Shown here piece after piece: positions 53,038 through 61,374 of a stretch of DNA of 64,000 bases; within the stretch, counting starts at the first letter, position 1, and each line of letters opens with the position of its first letter. The stretch comes from Desulfobulbaceae bacterium (GTDB taxonomy: Bacteria > Desulfobacterota > Desulfobulbia > Desulfobulbales > Desulfocapsaceae). Below the pieces are notes generated by a model that saw only the letters and a list, made by a program, of their open reading frames with translations, was not told the DNA's origin and made no database searches. Position numbers and translations under genes: made by a program. The stretch is taken from contig QKIH01000044.1 in the NCBI GenBank assembly GCA_003249645.1, positions 1-64,000 of the forward strand, written 5' to 3'.

Positions 53038-54060
53038 ATGATAAGAAAACGAATTTCTTTGCTTGCAATCGCGCTCACGGCACCCTTTCTTGTACAATGC
53101 GCATCTCAGGATCAGGTCAACAGACTTGAATATCAGGTCCGGGTTATTAATCAGAAACTGCTGGACATGGAAAACACCACGGTAAACCAGCTGCAGCAGC
53201 GCCAAGCGGCTTCTTCAGGACAGATTGGTCAGCTTGAGAGTGAAATACTGAACTTGAAAGGCCAACTCGAAGAGACACATCATCTTAACCGAACCCTGAA
53301 AGAACAGAATAAAGAACTCGAAGATCAATTCCGCAGTTATACAGAAATTGAAGGCCAGAAGCGTGATGAAGAGCTCAAGCGGATTCAGCTTGAACAGCAG
53401 AAAAAAGAACAACAGCTTGCAGAGATGAATAAAAGGCTCCAAGTTCAGCAGGAAAACCTCAAAGCAATTCAGGCATCTCGCGTCCGTGATGCTGAGCGCC
53501 GTGCCAGAGAAGCTCAACAGGTTGCAGATAAAGCACAAAGCAATGCTTTATCCGGCTCTGCAACAATAAAAGCCGATAAATTCAAAGTGAAGCATGATGT
53601 CACAAATGAACCGGCTGTAGCCGCTGTCCCTGCAGTGGATGCTGCCCCGCCGGCTGAAGAAGTTAAGCAGGCTCCTGCAAAACCGGCAGCCACCGGCGGA
53701 CCGCTTGCAAAGGCTGATGATCTGTATAAGCAAGGAAATTATCAGGATGCGTATACCATCTACGAGCAATACGTAAAGAGCAACGGTAACAGCGACAGTG
53801 CCACTACTGCCAGATTCATGATGGGTGAATGTCTTTTCCAGCAGCAGCAGTATGATCAGGCGATTCTCAGCTTTCAAAAACTTATTTCAATCAATTCGAA
53901 TCACAGCAAGGCCCCTGCAGCCCTTTTGCGGCAGGCAGAAGCTTTTGAGATCCTAAAGGATAGCGGCACCGCAAAGCTTATTTACAAAAAACTGCTCACA
54001 TCCTACGCAAACAGCCCGGAAGCAGCTGAAGCAAACGCCAGACTCGCCAAACTTCAATAG
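53038..54060 (+). CDS. cpoB: CpoB/YbgF-like protein with coiled coil and TPR repeats
   Basis: The protein begins with a signal sequence ending in a lipobox-like LVQC (Cys near 21), so it may be a lipoprotein, unlike E. coli CpoB, which is soluble. A long coiled coil (about 30-180: VNRLEYQVRVINQKLLDMEN and the Glu/Gln/Lys-rich stretch after it) precedes a Pro/Ala-rich linker. The C-terminal TPR domain starts at DLYKQGNYQDAYTIYEQYVK. CpoB coordinates peptidoglycan synthesis with Tol-driven constriction. Length 340 aa, larger than E. coli (263), because of the coiled coil. Confidence 0.88.
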   Translation: MIRKRISLLAIALTAPFLVQCASQDQVNRLEYQVRVINQKLLDMENTTVNQLQQRQAASSGQIGQLESEILNLKGQLEETHHLNRTLKEQNKELEDQFRSYTEIEGQKRDEELKRIQLEQQKKEQQLAEMNKRLQVQQENLKAIQASRVRDAERRAREAQQVADKAQSNALSGSATIKADKFKVKHDVTNEPAVAAVPAVDAAPPAEEVKQAPAKPAATGGPLAKADDLYKQGNYQDAYTIYEQYVKSNGNSDSATTARFMMGECLFQQQQYDQAILSFQKLISINSNHSKAPAALLRQAEAFEILKDSGTAKLIYKKLLTSYANSPEAAEANARLAKLQ

Positions 54061-54067
54061 ACTCGTT

Positions 54068-54802
54068 TTGAAAATTCGTTTAGACGAACTTGTTGTTGAG
54101 AAAGGGCTTGCACCAGATCGGAAATCTGCGCAAGCCCTTATCATGAGCGGCAAAATAGTCGTCAATGACCAGAGAATAGACAAAGCCGGCACTTTGGTTG
54201 ACCGGCACAGCCTCCTCCGTCAGAAAGGTGTTTGCCCGTTTGTTTCACGAGGCGGTTTTAAACTCGAAAAAGGACTCTTTCACTTCAATATTGACCCGAC
54301 CGGTTACACTTGTATTGACGTAGGGGCAAGTTCCGGAGGCTTTACAGATTGTCTGCTGCAGCATGGAGCGGCCCATGTTTATGCGGTAGACGTTGCATAT
54401 GGTCAGCTTGACTGGAAAATTCGCCAGGATCCCCGGGTAACAGTCCTTGAAAGATTCAATGCAAGAAAAATCACCACCGGCGATCTGCCCACGCCAATTG
54501 ATCTTGCTGTAATGGATGTTTCCTTTATTTCTCTTACCACCCTGCTTCTGCCTCTTATCCCGCTCTTCACAAGCCGACTAGATGTTAGAATGTTGGTGCT
54601 TATCAAACCCCAGTTTGAACTGCCGAAAAATCTAGTCGGAAACAACGGTGTCGTTGAAAGCGAAGAACTTCGCCAAAAAGCCATTGACATGACATCTTCA
54701 TTTTGTGCCGAAAACAGTCTGAATATGGCAAGCCCAGTTGCAAGTCCGATTCTTGGACCTAAAGGGAACAAAGAATATCTTACCCTGATTACAGCCAGAT
54801 AA
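54068..54802 (+). CDS. tlyA: TlyA-family rRNA methyltransferase
   Basis: A 244-aa protein with an N-terminal S4 RNA-binding domain (RLDELVVEKGLAPDRKSAQ) followed by an FtsJ-like Rossmann methyltransferase. The latter has CIDVGASSGGFTDCLLQ (SAM loop) and AVMDVSFISL. In mycobacteria TlyA 2'-O-methylates 16S and 23S rRNA; Gram-negative members are assumed to do likewise on 23S. The start is a TTG 7 nt after cpoB. It converges on the M48 protease gene, with only 2 nt between stop codons. Confidence 0.88.
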   Translation: MKIRLDELVVEKGLAPDRKSAQALIMSGKIVVNDQRIDKAGTLVDRHSLLRQKGVCPFVSRGGFKLEKGLFHFNIDPTGYTCIDVGASSGGFTDCLLQHGAAHVYAVDVAYGQLDWKIRQDPRVTVLERFNARKITTGDLPTPIDLAVMDVSFISLTTLLLPLIPLFTSRLDVRMLVLIKPQFELPKNLVGNNGVVESEELRQKAIDMTSSFCAENSLNMASPVASPILGPKGNKEYLTLITAR

Positions 54803-54804
54803 GA

Positions 54805-56211
54805 TCACTTTTTCATTAATTTTTTAATCAGTTCCTGATATTGCCCTGCTTTCTTTTTCAGGTCCGGATTCAGATCACCTGCTTTTACAGCAGTATTGAA
54901 ATTAAATTCTGCAATCTTCAGCTTTCCAAGATAAAGATTATATTTTCCAAGATAAAACGACATCTTGCCATTTTCCTTTTCTCCACTTGCTATTTTTCCA
55001 AGCTCATAATAAACGTCAGCAAATTCTTCCATATTTAATGTGACCTGCTCAAACAGCTGTTTTGCTCTGCTGTTATTCCCTGCATTCAGATATGCCTTGC
55101 CGAGTGAATACGTGCAGTAATTATCGGTTCTGAGTCTATTGTATAATTTTTCAAGAAGACTTATAGCTCTCTCAGAATCACCTGCTTCAGAGAGTATAAC
55201 TCCCTTATCAACCTGCAGGATATCACGATCAGGAAATCTGCTGATAACTTTTTCAAGCAGTTCAAGACTACGCGGATAATTATTTTCCTGACGTTCCAGC
55301 TGGGAAAGGCCGTATTCTGCATAAACTTTATGTATTTCATCTGTATTGTCATTGGCTATCAGCGAAGCAAGATATGTTCTAAATTCCGCCTTGCTCTGTA
55401 ATAATGACAAGATACGGTACTTAAAACGGAAAAAATCAAAATCGTCTGCTGTCGATTGTGCGGGCTCGACGATTTGCGTCTCTGTTGCCATTAATCCCTG
55501 CACATAATCAAGTCTTGCTTCAGGATTCGGGTGTGTAAGAAGGTATTGCGGCACCTGACTCGATTTATATCTCACTATACGGCGCATGGTCTGCAACATT
55601 TCTTCCTGCCCAACCGGACTTCTACCGAGTTTTTTCATCCATCCGTAGGCTAGAAGATCTGCTTCTTCTTCATATTCTCTGCTGAAAGAAAGCTGAGCAG
55701 ACTGACCTGCAGCAAAAGAACCGGTGATAAGCGCAGCCGTTGCCTTTGCATTGCCCAGTGCTAAAGCAGCAAGAGCTACACCAAGACTGGCTATACTGAC
55801 AATATTGCCTTGTTCGATTCTGCTTGCCAGATGCCTTCGAACAACATGGCCAATCTCGTGAGCAAGGACAGAACAGAGCTGATCTTCACTGTTCATCTGT
55901 TTGATAAGGCCGGTATAGAAAAATATCAGGCCGGATGGCGCTGCAAAGGCATTGAATTCATCACTCTCGACAATGTAATAACGATAATCGAAATACTGCA
56001 GACCGGCCACAGCCAGAATCTCACTGCCCAGTCCGTTCAAATATGAAACAAGATCAGGTTCTTCAATGACCGGGAAGGCACTTCGAATACTGTAAAGAAG
56101 TTTTTCGCCTGCTTCCCTCTCTTCACCAATGGTGAAACAGTGCGCAGGAGTAACGAGAAAAAATATGAGCAAAAAGACTATACTTTTAGACAGCAGTTTT
56201 TTTATCTTCAT
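54805..56211 (-). CDS. M48-family metalloprotease with TPR repeats (BepA/YfgC-like)
   Basis: A periplasmic zinc protease that in E. coli (BepA) helps assemble or degrade outer-membrane proteins such as LptD. A signal peptide (IVFLLIFFLVTPAHC|FTI) is followed by the M48 domain with zinc motif LAHEIGHVVRRH (about 128-139) and the third ligand Glu in SREYEEEADLLAY. From about 270 onward TPR-like repeats follow (YGLSQLERQENNYPRSLELL and similar). Start taken at the ATG 56211; the ORF track runs 7 codons further. The 5' end overlaps oleD's 3' end by 26 nt, so it may be co-transcribed with the ole genes. Confidence 0.86.
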   Translation of the reverse strand: MKIKKLLSKSIVFLLIFFLVTPAHCFTIGEEREAGEKLLYSIRSAFPVIEEPDLVSYLNGLGSEILAVAGLQYFDYRYYIVESDEFNAFAAPSGLIFFYTGLIKQMNSEDQLCSVLAHEIGHVVRRHLASRIEQGNIVSIASLGVALAALALGNAKATAALITGSFAAGQSAQLSFSREYEEEADLLAYGWMKKLGRSPVGQEEMLQTMRRIVRYKSSQVPQYLLTHPNPEARLDYVQGLMATETQIVEPAQSTADDFDFFRFKYRILSLLQSKAEFRTYLASLIANDNTDEIHKVYAEYGLSQLERQENNYPRSLELLEKVISRFPDRDILQVDKGVILSEAGDSERAISLLEKLYNRLRTDNYCTYSLGKAYLNAGNNSRAKQLFEQVTLNMEEFADVYYELGKIASGEKENGKMSFYLGKYNLYLGKLKIAEFNFNTAVKAGDLNPDLKKKAGQYQELIKKLMKK

Positions 56212-57205
56212 CTTGCAGCCATCGAATAACATTTTCCATTGCCTGTTCGTCCGTTACAATCGGTTTATAACCGAGATCGTTTTTTGCCCTTTCATGAGAA
56301 AAATAATGCGATTTTGCGAGTTGTTCAGCAACAAAACGAGTCATGGGAGGTTCTTTTTTGCTTTTTGCAACCGTGTACAAGGTCTCCAGAAAGGATCCAA
56401 GCTTGTAGGCGGTCTTTTCAGACACCTTCTTCTCAATCTTCTGAATACCAAGCCGCTCAAAAAGCTCATTAATCCATTTCCATAGATTTACAGGTTTTTC
56501 ATCACCGATAAAATATACCTTACCATTAGATCGTCTCCTGCTGCAAAGATCTTCCGCCGCAAGAATATGCAGATGCGCCACATTGTCGACATAGCTGATA
56601 TCCACCCTGTTCATGCCGGATCCGACAATTTTCAGTTTGTTGGCTTTGCCACGACTTACAAGACGAGGAAGAAGATGGGGATCGTTGGGGCCGTAAATAA
56701 GATGGGGCCTGATGGCACAGCCCGACAGGTTCTTATCAAGTGCTTCCAGGACTGCCTTTTCGGCCATAACCTTGCTTTTAGCATAATTGCAGAGAAATTC
56801 CGTTGCATAGGGCAAGCTTTCATCTCCCCCTTGAATATCCTGCCGGTTAAAGACAACTGACGGCGTAGAGGTGTAAACCAGACGTTTTACAGATTGTGAT
56901 TTGCACCCTTTTATGACGTTTTCTGTCCCTGCTACATTGATTCTGTAATAATCACTCCACTTTCCCCAGACACCAGCCAGTGCAGCGGTGTGAAAAACAG
57001 TATCTACCCCGGCAAGGCCTGCTTTCACAAATGCCTCATCACAGATATCGCCTCGCAGACACTCAACCCCTTTGGCAGCAAGATCGGCATATTCATTTCT
57101 GCCAATGACCTTCACCTGGAGACCTTTTTCAAGCAGCATATCAACAATCTTTCTCCCGACAAAACCACCGCCACCCGTCACCAAAGCTGTTTTCATGTTA
57201 TCCAT
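56186..57205 (-). CDS. oleD: OleD, 2-alkyl-3-ketoalkanoic acid reductase
   Basis: An NAD(P)H-dependent extended SDR (3beta-HSD/epimerase superfamily). It has TGGGGFVGRKIV at the N-terminus, the SDR catalytic pair Tyr-Lys in YAKSKVMAE, and the OleD-typical YTSTPSVVF. OleD reduces the condensed beta-keto acid made by OleA to the beta-hydroxy acid, for the OleBCD assembly. Length 339 aa. It overlaps oleC by 8 nt. Without the oleC/oleB neighbours the family assignment alone would be ambiguous; the gene order makes it firm. Confidence 0.88.
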   Translation of the reverse strand: MDNMKTALVTGGGGFVGRKIVDMLLEKGLQVKVIGRNEYADLAAKGVECLRGDICDEAFVKAGLAGVDTVFHTAALAGVWGKWSDYYRINVAGTENVIKGCKSQSVKRLVYTSTPSVVFNRQDIQGGDESLPYATEFLCNYAKSKVMAEKAVLEALDKNLSGCAIRPHLIYGPNDPHLLPRLVSRGKANKLKIVGSGMNRVDISYVDNVAHLHILAAEDLCSRRRSNGKVYFIGDEKPVNLWKWINELFERLGIQKIEKKVSEKTAYKLGSFLETLYTVAKSKKEPPMTRFVAEQLAKSHYFSHERAKNDLGYKPIVTDEQAMENVIRWLQDEDKKTAV

Positions 57206-58826
57206 TTATTTTACCTTCTGCCCATACTGCCAGCTTTTCCCTGAATATTTTGGCATTATGGCGAATATCGACAGGAAATGAGGTGTGAACAAGAAAATGC
57301 TCTATATCACTTGTCAAATCTGAAACTGAGCAGAGTCTTTTCACCTCATCAATCAGTTGCTCTTCTGAAAGGCCATTGTTCTTCGTCGGTTCCAGGATCA
57401 TCACAGGAGAGAAAAAACCGGGGTAGTTTTTATCAGCAATCGGAACCATGGCAGACCGGAAAACCGCAGGGTGATTATTTGCGATGGCTTCACATGGGAT
57501 AGTATATTTTGTCTGTCCTGTCATCACAACCCGATGTGCTTTTCTGCCGCAAAACCAGATTCGCCCATTTTCATCTTTATAGCCGGTATCTCCCATTCTA
57601 TGCCAAAACGATCCTTGATCTGGGATTTTTGCAAGCCTTGTCTCTTCAGCATTATTTTCATACGCCTTCGTCACAACATCACCCTGAACAATTATTTCAC
57701 CGATGATATTGTTTTTACATTCAACAGCTTCCACTATATCCCCTATGGGCGCATCATTAATTTCTATTATCCTGATCTGTATTCCCGGAAGAGGTCTTCC
57801 CACACAAGTCCCCATTCCCTTTACAGTTTGCGGCCAGGTTTCCTGTACTATTTCCCTGCCTTCTATTGAAACAATAGGCAGACTTTCCGTTGCGCCATAT
57901 GGGGTATATATTTCCGCATCTTCGGCGATGCTGCTGAACACTCTTCCTATCAGTTCTCCCGGTACCGGGGCCCCTGCCATCAGCACTTTTTTAACAGTTT
58001 TCAGTCGTATTTTGTTTTTGATGCAATAATGTGAAACCACATTCCACAAAGCCGGAGAGCCAAAGGAATAGCTCACTTTATATTGATCAATAGAGGCAAC
58101 AAATTTTTTCGGGTCTACATAAGCAGGTTTTGTCGGATCCATATCCGGAATGACCGCGCAAGCCCCAAGTGCAGTGGAAAACAGTGCGAAAAGAGGAAAT
58201 GCCGGCTGATCAATATCAGACGAGCCTATCTTGTAATATTTTCTGAGATGTTCGAGCTGCGCTGCAAAAATAGAATGTTCATACCGTACACCTTTGGGCG
58301 GACCGGTCGAACCTGTAGTGAAAATAATGGCAGCCAGATCTTTTTCGGCAGGCTGATAGATTTCAAAGGGCTGATTTGAAAATGCCTTAACAGCACCAAG
58401 AATATTTTTGCCGAGCAATCCAAAAGACGGACCGACACAAAATGTTTTTTTTATTGAGGAAAAATGTTTTGAAAATACCCGCTTAAAAAGGCAGGCCTTC
58501 GGAATACCGATAAAGATATCCGGTTTAACTTTATCAATACATCGTAAAAGATTTTTGTATCCCATACCGGGATCGATAAGAATCGTTACTGCACCGACCT
58601 TGAACAAGGCAAAAGTAAGACAGATAAAATCTGCCGATGGTTTTACCATCAGCATGACGCGGTCTCCGTGATTTACTCCAGAAGACCTGAGCATCGAGGC
58701 AAAGGCATCAGAATAGTTCTCAAGTTCACGAAAACTCAGTTTCTTTCCCGTTGCTGCTTCTATCAGTCCGGTTTTTTCTTCAAGTTTTTCTGCTGCTTCG
58801 CGTAACGTAAAGGCTATATTGCGCAT
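57198..58826 (-). CDS. oleC: OleC, beta-lactone synthetase
   Basis: A 542-aa adenylate-forming enzyme. The P-loop IIFTTGSTGPPKGVRYEH, the A5 motif TPYGATESLP and the A7/A8 region GDTGYKDENGRIWFCGRKAHRV match the OleC group (GRKxHRV) rather than ordinary acyl-CoA synthetases. OleC adenylates the 2-alkyl-3-hydroxy acid and closes the beta-lactone. It lies between oleB (12 nt gap) and oleD (8-nt overlap). Confidence 0.88.
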   Translation of the reverse strand: MRNIAFTLREAAEKLEEKTGLIEAATGKKLSFRELENYSDAFASMLRSSGVNHGDRVMLMVKPSADFICLTFALFKVGAVTILIDPGMGYKNLLRCIDKVKPDIFIGIPKACLFKRVFSKHFSSIKKTFCVGPSFGLLGKNILGAVKAFSNQPFEIYQPAEKDLAAIIFTTGSTGPPKGVRYEHSIFAAQLEHLRKYYKIGSSDIDQPAFPLFALFSTALGACAVIPDMDPTKPAYVDPKKFVASIDQYKVSYSFGSPALWNVVSHYCIKNKIRLKTVKKVLMAGAPVPGELIGRVFSSIAEDAEIYTPYGATESLPIVSIEGREIVQETWPQTVKGMGTCVGRPLPGIQIRIIEINDAPIGDIVEAVECKNNIIGEIIVQGDVVTKAYENNAEETRLAKIPDQGSFWHRMGDTGYKDENGRIWFCGRKAHRVVMTGQTKYTIPCEAIANNHPAVFRSAMVPIADKNYPGFFSPVMILEPTKNNGLSEEQLIDEVKRLCSVSDLTSDIEHFLVHTSFPVDIRHNAKIFREKLAVWAEGKING

Positions 58827-58838
58827 GAGAATTAATCC

Positions 58839-59801
58839 TCACCCCTGCAGGAATTTTTCAATCACCGGGCAGATTTCATCCCACTTATCCTCAAGGACAT
58901 AATGGCCGGCATCTTCATAATAGTGAATCAGGGCCTGTGGAAACCTTGCTTTCCATTCATTAAAGAAATGATCATTGAAACAGAAATCTTTTCCCCCCCA
59001 GCCAATGAATACCGGAAGATTGCTGTTCTGGAATCTCTCAAGACCTTCCTCCACTTCTTTCAAAGGCTGATATGATACATGATCTTCTTTCAATGGGATG
59101 TCCTGAACAAATCGATGTGTTGCGATTCTGTTTTCCCAGGAATTATAAGGCCGCAGATAACCTGTTTTAATTTCCTTTTTCATCTTCTTCGTTACGGCCA
59201 TAAACGTAGCCGGCCAGGCAAATCCGTTAAATCCGCGAACAATGAATTCACCGAGCACAGGAATTTTACAAATTCTGATACGAAGAGGTATCCGATCGGA
59301 ACGAAAAGCAGCTGTATTTAAAACTACGGCACGCTGAAGCTGATCAGGGTTCTTTGCAGCCACTCCAAAACCAATAGCCCCGCCCCAGTCATGCACGACA
59401 AGTGAATAACTGTCAACGTTCAGATGAATTAACAGTTTCTGCAGATTATCTATATGGTTTTCAAGAGTATATTGATAGTTCTGAGGCTTATCAGAAAGCC
59501 CACAGCCAAGATGATCAACCGCAATCACACGGTGAGTTGCAGAAAGCACCTTAACGAGACGTCTGTAGTAATAGGACCAGGTCGGATTGCCGTGAACCAA
59601 GACCACACATGGCCCATCGCCCTCATCAAGATAATGAAGCCGATTAGAATCTACAGTGAAATAATTTGATGAAAACGGGTACTGATATAGCAAAATAGTA
59701 TATTGAGGTATTTCGTTGATAAGAAACCGGTCGCAAATACGATGCAATCTGCAACGGCTTTGGATAATTTTGCACTTTATACCACCTTCTCTTAAAAACA
59801 T
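58839..59801 (-). CDS. oleB: OleB, beta-lactone decarboxylase
   Basis: An alpha/beta hydrolase of the haloalkane-dehalogenase-like OleB group. It has LVHGNPTWSYYYR (oxyanion loop), the nucleophile elbow VVHDWGGAIG with Asp in place of Ser, and a catalytic His in DAGHYVLEDK. OleB decarboxylates the beta-lactone to the cis-olefin. The first 36 codons of the ORF (MFLREGGIKCK...) do not look like an OleB N-terminus. A TTG near 59693 would give MLYQYPFSSNYF, and a strong AGAAGG near 59790 is followed by a GTG in another frame, so the start is uncertain. No oleA lies upstream; the next gene is on the other strand. Confidence 0.82.
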   Translation of the reverse strand: MFLREGGIKCKIIQSRCRLHRICDRFLINEIPQYTILLYQYPFSSNYFTVDSNRLHYLDEGDGPCVVLVHGNPTWSYYYRRLVKVLSATHRVIAVDHLGCGLSDKPQNYQYTLENHIDNLQKLLIHLNVDSYSLVVHDWGGAIGFGVAAKNPDQLQRAVVLNTAAFRSDRIPLRIRICKIPVLGEFIVRGFNGFAWPATFMAVTKKMKKEIKTGYLRPYNSWENRIATHRFVQDIPLKEDHVSYQPLKEVEEGLERFQNSNLPVFIGWGGKDFCFNDHFFNEWKARFPQALIHYYEDAGHYVLEDKWDEICPVIEKFLQG

Positions 59802-59921
59802 AAGGAAAAAATAAAATAATTAACATAGGTCTATAACGGAACGACTGAATCTCATTTGTCAAGGCTAAACCCTAACAAAAGCACCTATCAATTTTTTTCT
59901 GCTTTTTTTGTGATTTTGTTC

Positions 59922-59950
59922 TTGCGTTAATATATCGAATATGCTATCTG
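59922..59950 (+). promoter_or_regulatory. Promoter of the cold-shock gene
   Basis: TTGCGT (59922-59927), a 17-nt spacer and TATCTG (59945-59950) preceded by TGC, making an extended -10. Transcription from here would give a leader of about 130 nt. The wider 287-nt gap (59802-60088) between oleB and the cold-shock gene is AT-rich and otherwise holds no gene. Confidence 0.5.
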
Positions 59951-60022
59951 AATTCTTAAGTTGCACGTAAATACTAGTAAAATTCAATCATTATACATTA
60001 TAAGCGTGTGATTTAGATGCAG

Positions 60023-60071
60023 CCAACGGAAAAGCTGTTGGGAGATTAAAGAGGATCTGAAAGAGCAGATC
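60023..60071 (+). promoter_or_regulatory. Two-hairpin structured leader of the cold-shock mRNA
   Basis: CCAACGG (60023-60029) pairs with CTGTTGG (60035-60041), one G-T pair, loop AAAAG. GATCTG (60054-60059) pairs perfectly with CAGATC (60066-60071), loop AAAGAG. They precede AGGAG (60081-60085) and the start codon. Long structured leaders are characteristic of cspA-type genes, where they control mRNA stability and translation at low temperature. Confidence 0.5.
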
Positions 60072-60091
60072 GTGTAAAAAAGGAGTTCATG

Positions 60092-60292
60092 ATGGCAGAA
60101 GGTACAGTTAAGTGGTTTAATGATTCTAAGGGCTTTGGTTTTATTGAACAAGATGGCGGTCAGGATGTGTTTGTACACTACTCCGCTATTCAATCAGAAG
60201 GATTCAAATCCCTTGAGGAAGGCGCAAGAGTAAGTTTCGAAATCGTAGACGGCCCTAAAGGTCCTGCTGCCGATAACGTTGTAAAACTGTAA
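60092..60292 (+). CDS. Cold-shock protein (CspA family)
   Basis: A 66-aa single-domain nucleic-acid chaperone: [15 protein letters not shown] (RNP1) and DVFVHYSAI (RNP2), with a normal family ending. Two tandem ATGs (60089, 60092) are possible; the second gives better spacing to AGGAG. Transcribed alone between a structured leader and a strong terminator, so probably highly expressed. Whether it is cold-induced or constitutive cannot be told from the protein. Confidence 0.95.
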   Translation: MAEGTVKWFNDSKGFGFIEQDGGQDVFVHYSAIQSEGFKSLEEGARVSFEIVDGPKGPAADNVVKL

Positions 60293-60313
60293 TATTACAG
60301 TTTATGCAATTTT

Positions 60314-60344
60314 AGGGTTCTGCATTCTGCAGGACCCTTTTTTT
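60314..60344 (+). terminator. Terminator of the cold-shock gene
   Basis: AGGGTTCTGCA (60314-60324) pairs with TGCAGGACCCT (60328-60338; one T-G pair) around loop TTC, followed by a run of Ts to 60344. Confidence 0.85.
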
Positions 60345-60395
60345 ATTTCTATATTATTTTCCTTCTGTCTTTTCTGTTTCCAGTATAGTATTAAA

Positions 60396-60421
60396 GTTGG
60401 CCAACAACCTTAACCGAGGTT
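60396..60421 (+). promoter_or_regulatory. Palindromes upstream of the methionine synthase genes
   Basis: GTTGGCCAAC (60396-60405) is a perfect 10-nt palindrome, directly followed by AACCT...AGGTT (60406-60421). They lie 26-51 nt before the first ATG and may be an operator. I looked for a cobalamin or SAM riboswitch between the cold-shock terminator (60344) and 60447; the 102 nt available is too short for a full cobalamin riboswitch and shows no B12-box. Confidence 0.35.
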
Positions 60422-60446
60422 TTGATTTAACTTTACTTATAATATT

Positions 60447-61367
60447 ATGACACTTGCAAACCACCCGCTTATTATTTTAGACGGCGCCACCGGTACCACT
60501 CTCCAGAGTATGGATATCCCAAACTCCGCCTGGGATGGACTTGATGGTTGTAATGAATACCTCAATGTCAGTTCACCGGATACAGTTGTTGAGTTGCATT
60601 CCATGTTCCTCGAGGCCGGGGCAATGGCTATCGAAACCAATACATTTGGCTGTTCATCAATTGTACTGTCTGAATATGGTCTTGAAAACAGGGTTAGAGA
60701 AATCAATACCGCCGCTGTTAATAATGCCAAGAAAGCTATAAAGGCGCATAATTCATCTGAGCCTAAATATATTCTCGGTTCAATTGGCCCGACCACAAAA
60801 CTTCCGGTACTTGGCCATATAGAGCCTGATGCACTGACCGAATCACTGAGAGAGCAGACAACCTCCTTAATCGATGCCGGCATTGACGGGCTTATTATCG
60901 AAACCTGCCAGGATCTTCTCCAGGTAAAGCTGACTCTTGTCACTTGTTTTGAGATCATAGAAAAACTTGATAAAAAGATACCGGTCATGTGTTCTGTGAC
61001 AATGGAAAAACTGGGCACCATGCTTGTCGGGACCGACATCGGAGCTGTTGTTGCAACAATTGCTCCTTTTCCCGTCTTCTCTCTCGGCCTGAACTGCGCT
61101 ACAGGCCCTGAAGATATGTCCTCACATATCACCTACCTGAAAAACAACTGGACAGGTCGCATCTCCTGCTACCCGAATCAGGGAATGCCGGAAGTTGTTA
61201 ATGGGCAGACATGTTATCCAATGTCCCCTGAACAATTCAGCCATCATATGCATAAATTTGTTACTGAAGATGGTGTTTCCATTGTAGGAGGCTGTTGCGG
61301 TACTTCACCTGCTCATATCAAACAACTCAGCGATCATCTTAAAAGCGCTGTTCCAACAAGAAAATAA
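60447..61367 (+). CDS. Homocysteine-binding methyltransferase module of a split methionine synthase
   Basis: A 306-aa homocysteine S-methyltransferase domain. IILDGATGTTLQSMDIP at the N-terminus and IETNTFGCSS are family motifs. The zinc ligands appear as Cys in LNCATGP (near 215) and the GGCCGTSPAHI pair (near 281-282). It corresponds to the N-terminal Hcy module of MetH. It is separated from the module-carrying partner gene by 7 nt, so it most likely forms a complex with it rather than being an independent MmuM-type enzyme. The ATG has no clear Shine-Dalgarno, and a TATAAT-like string lies just before it. Confidence 0.86.
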   Translation: MTLANHPLIILDGATGTTLQSMDIPNSAWDGLDGCNEYLNVSSPDTVVELHSMFLEAGAMAIETNTFGCSSIVLSEYGLENRVREINTAAVNNAKKAIKAHNSSEPKYILGSIGPTTKLPVLGHIEPDALTESLREQTTSLIDAGIDGLIIETCQDLLQVKLTLVTCFEIIEKLDKKIPVMCSVTMEKLGTMLVGTDIGAVVATIAPFPVFSLGLNCATGPEDMSSHITYLKNNWTGRISCYPNQGMPEVVNGQTCYPMSPEQFSHHMHKFVTEDGVSIVGGCCGTSPAHIKQLSDHLKSAVPTRK

Positions 61368-61374
61368 AAGCAGC

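Noticed and set aside
60345-60446. Cobalamin or SAM riboswitch before metH
   Set aside because: The gap is too short and lacks the B12-box or SAM aptamer pattern; only short palindromes are present.
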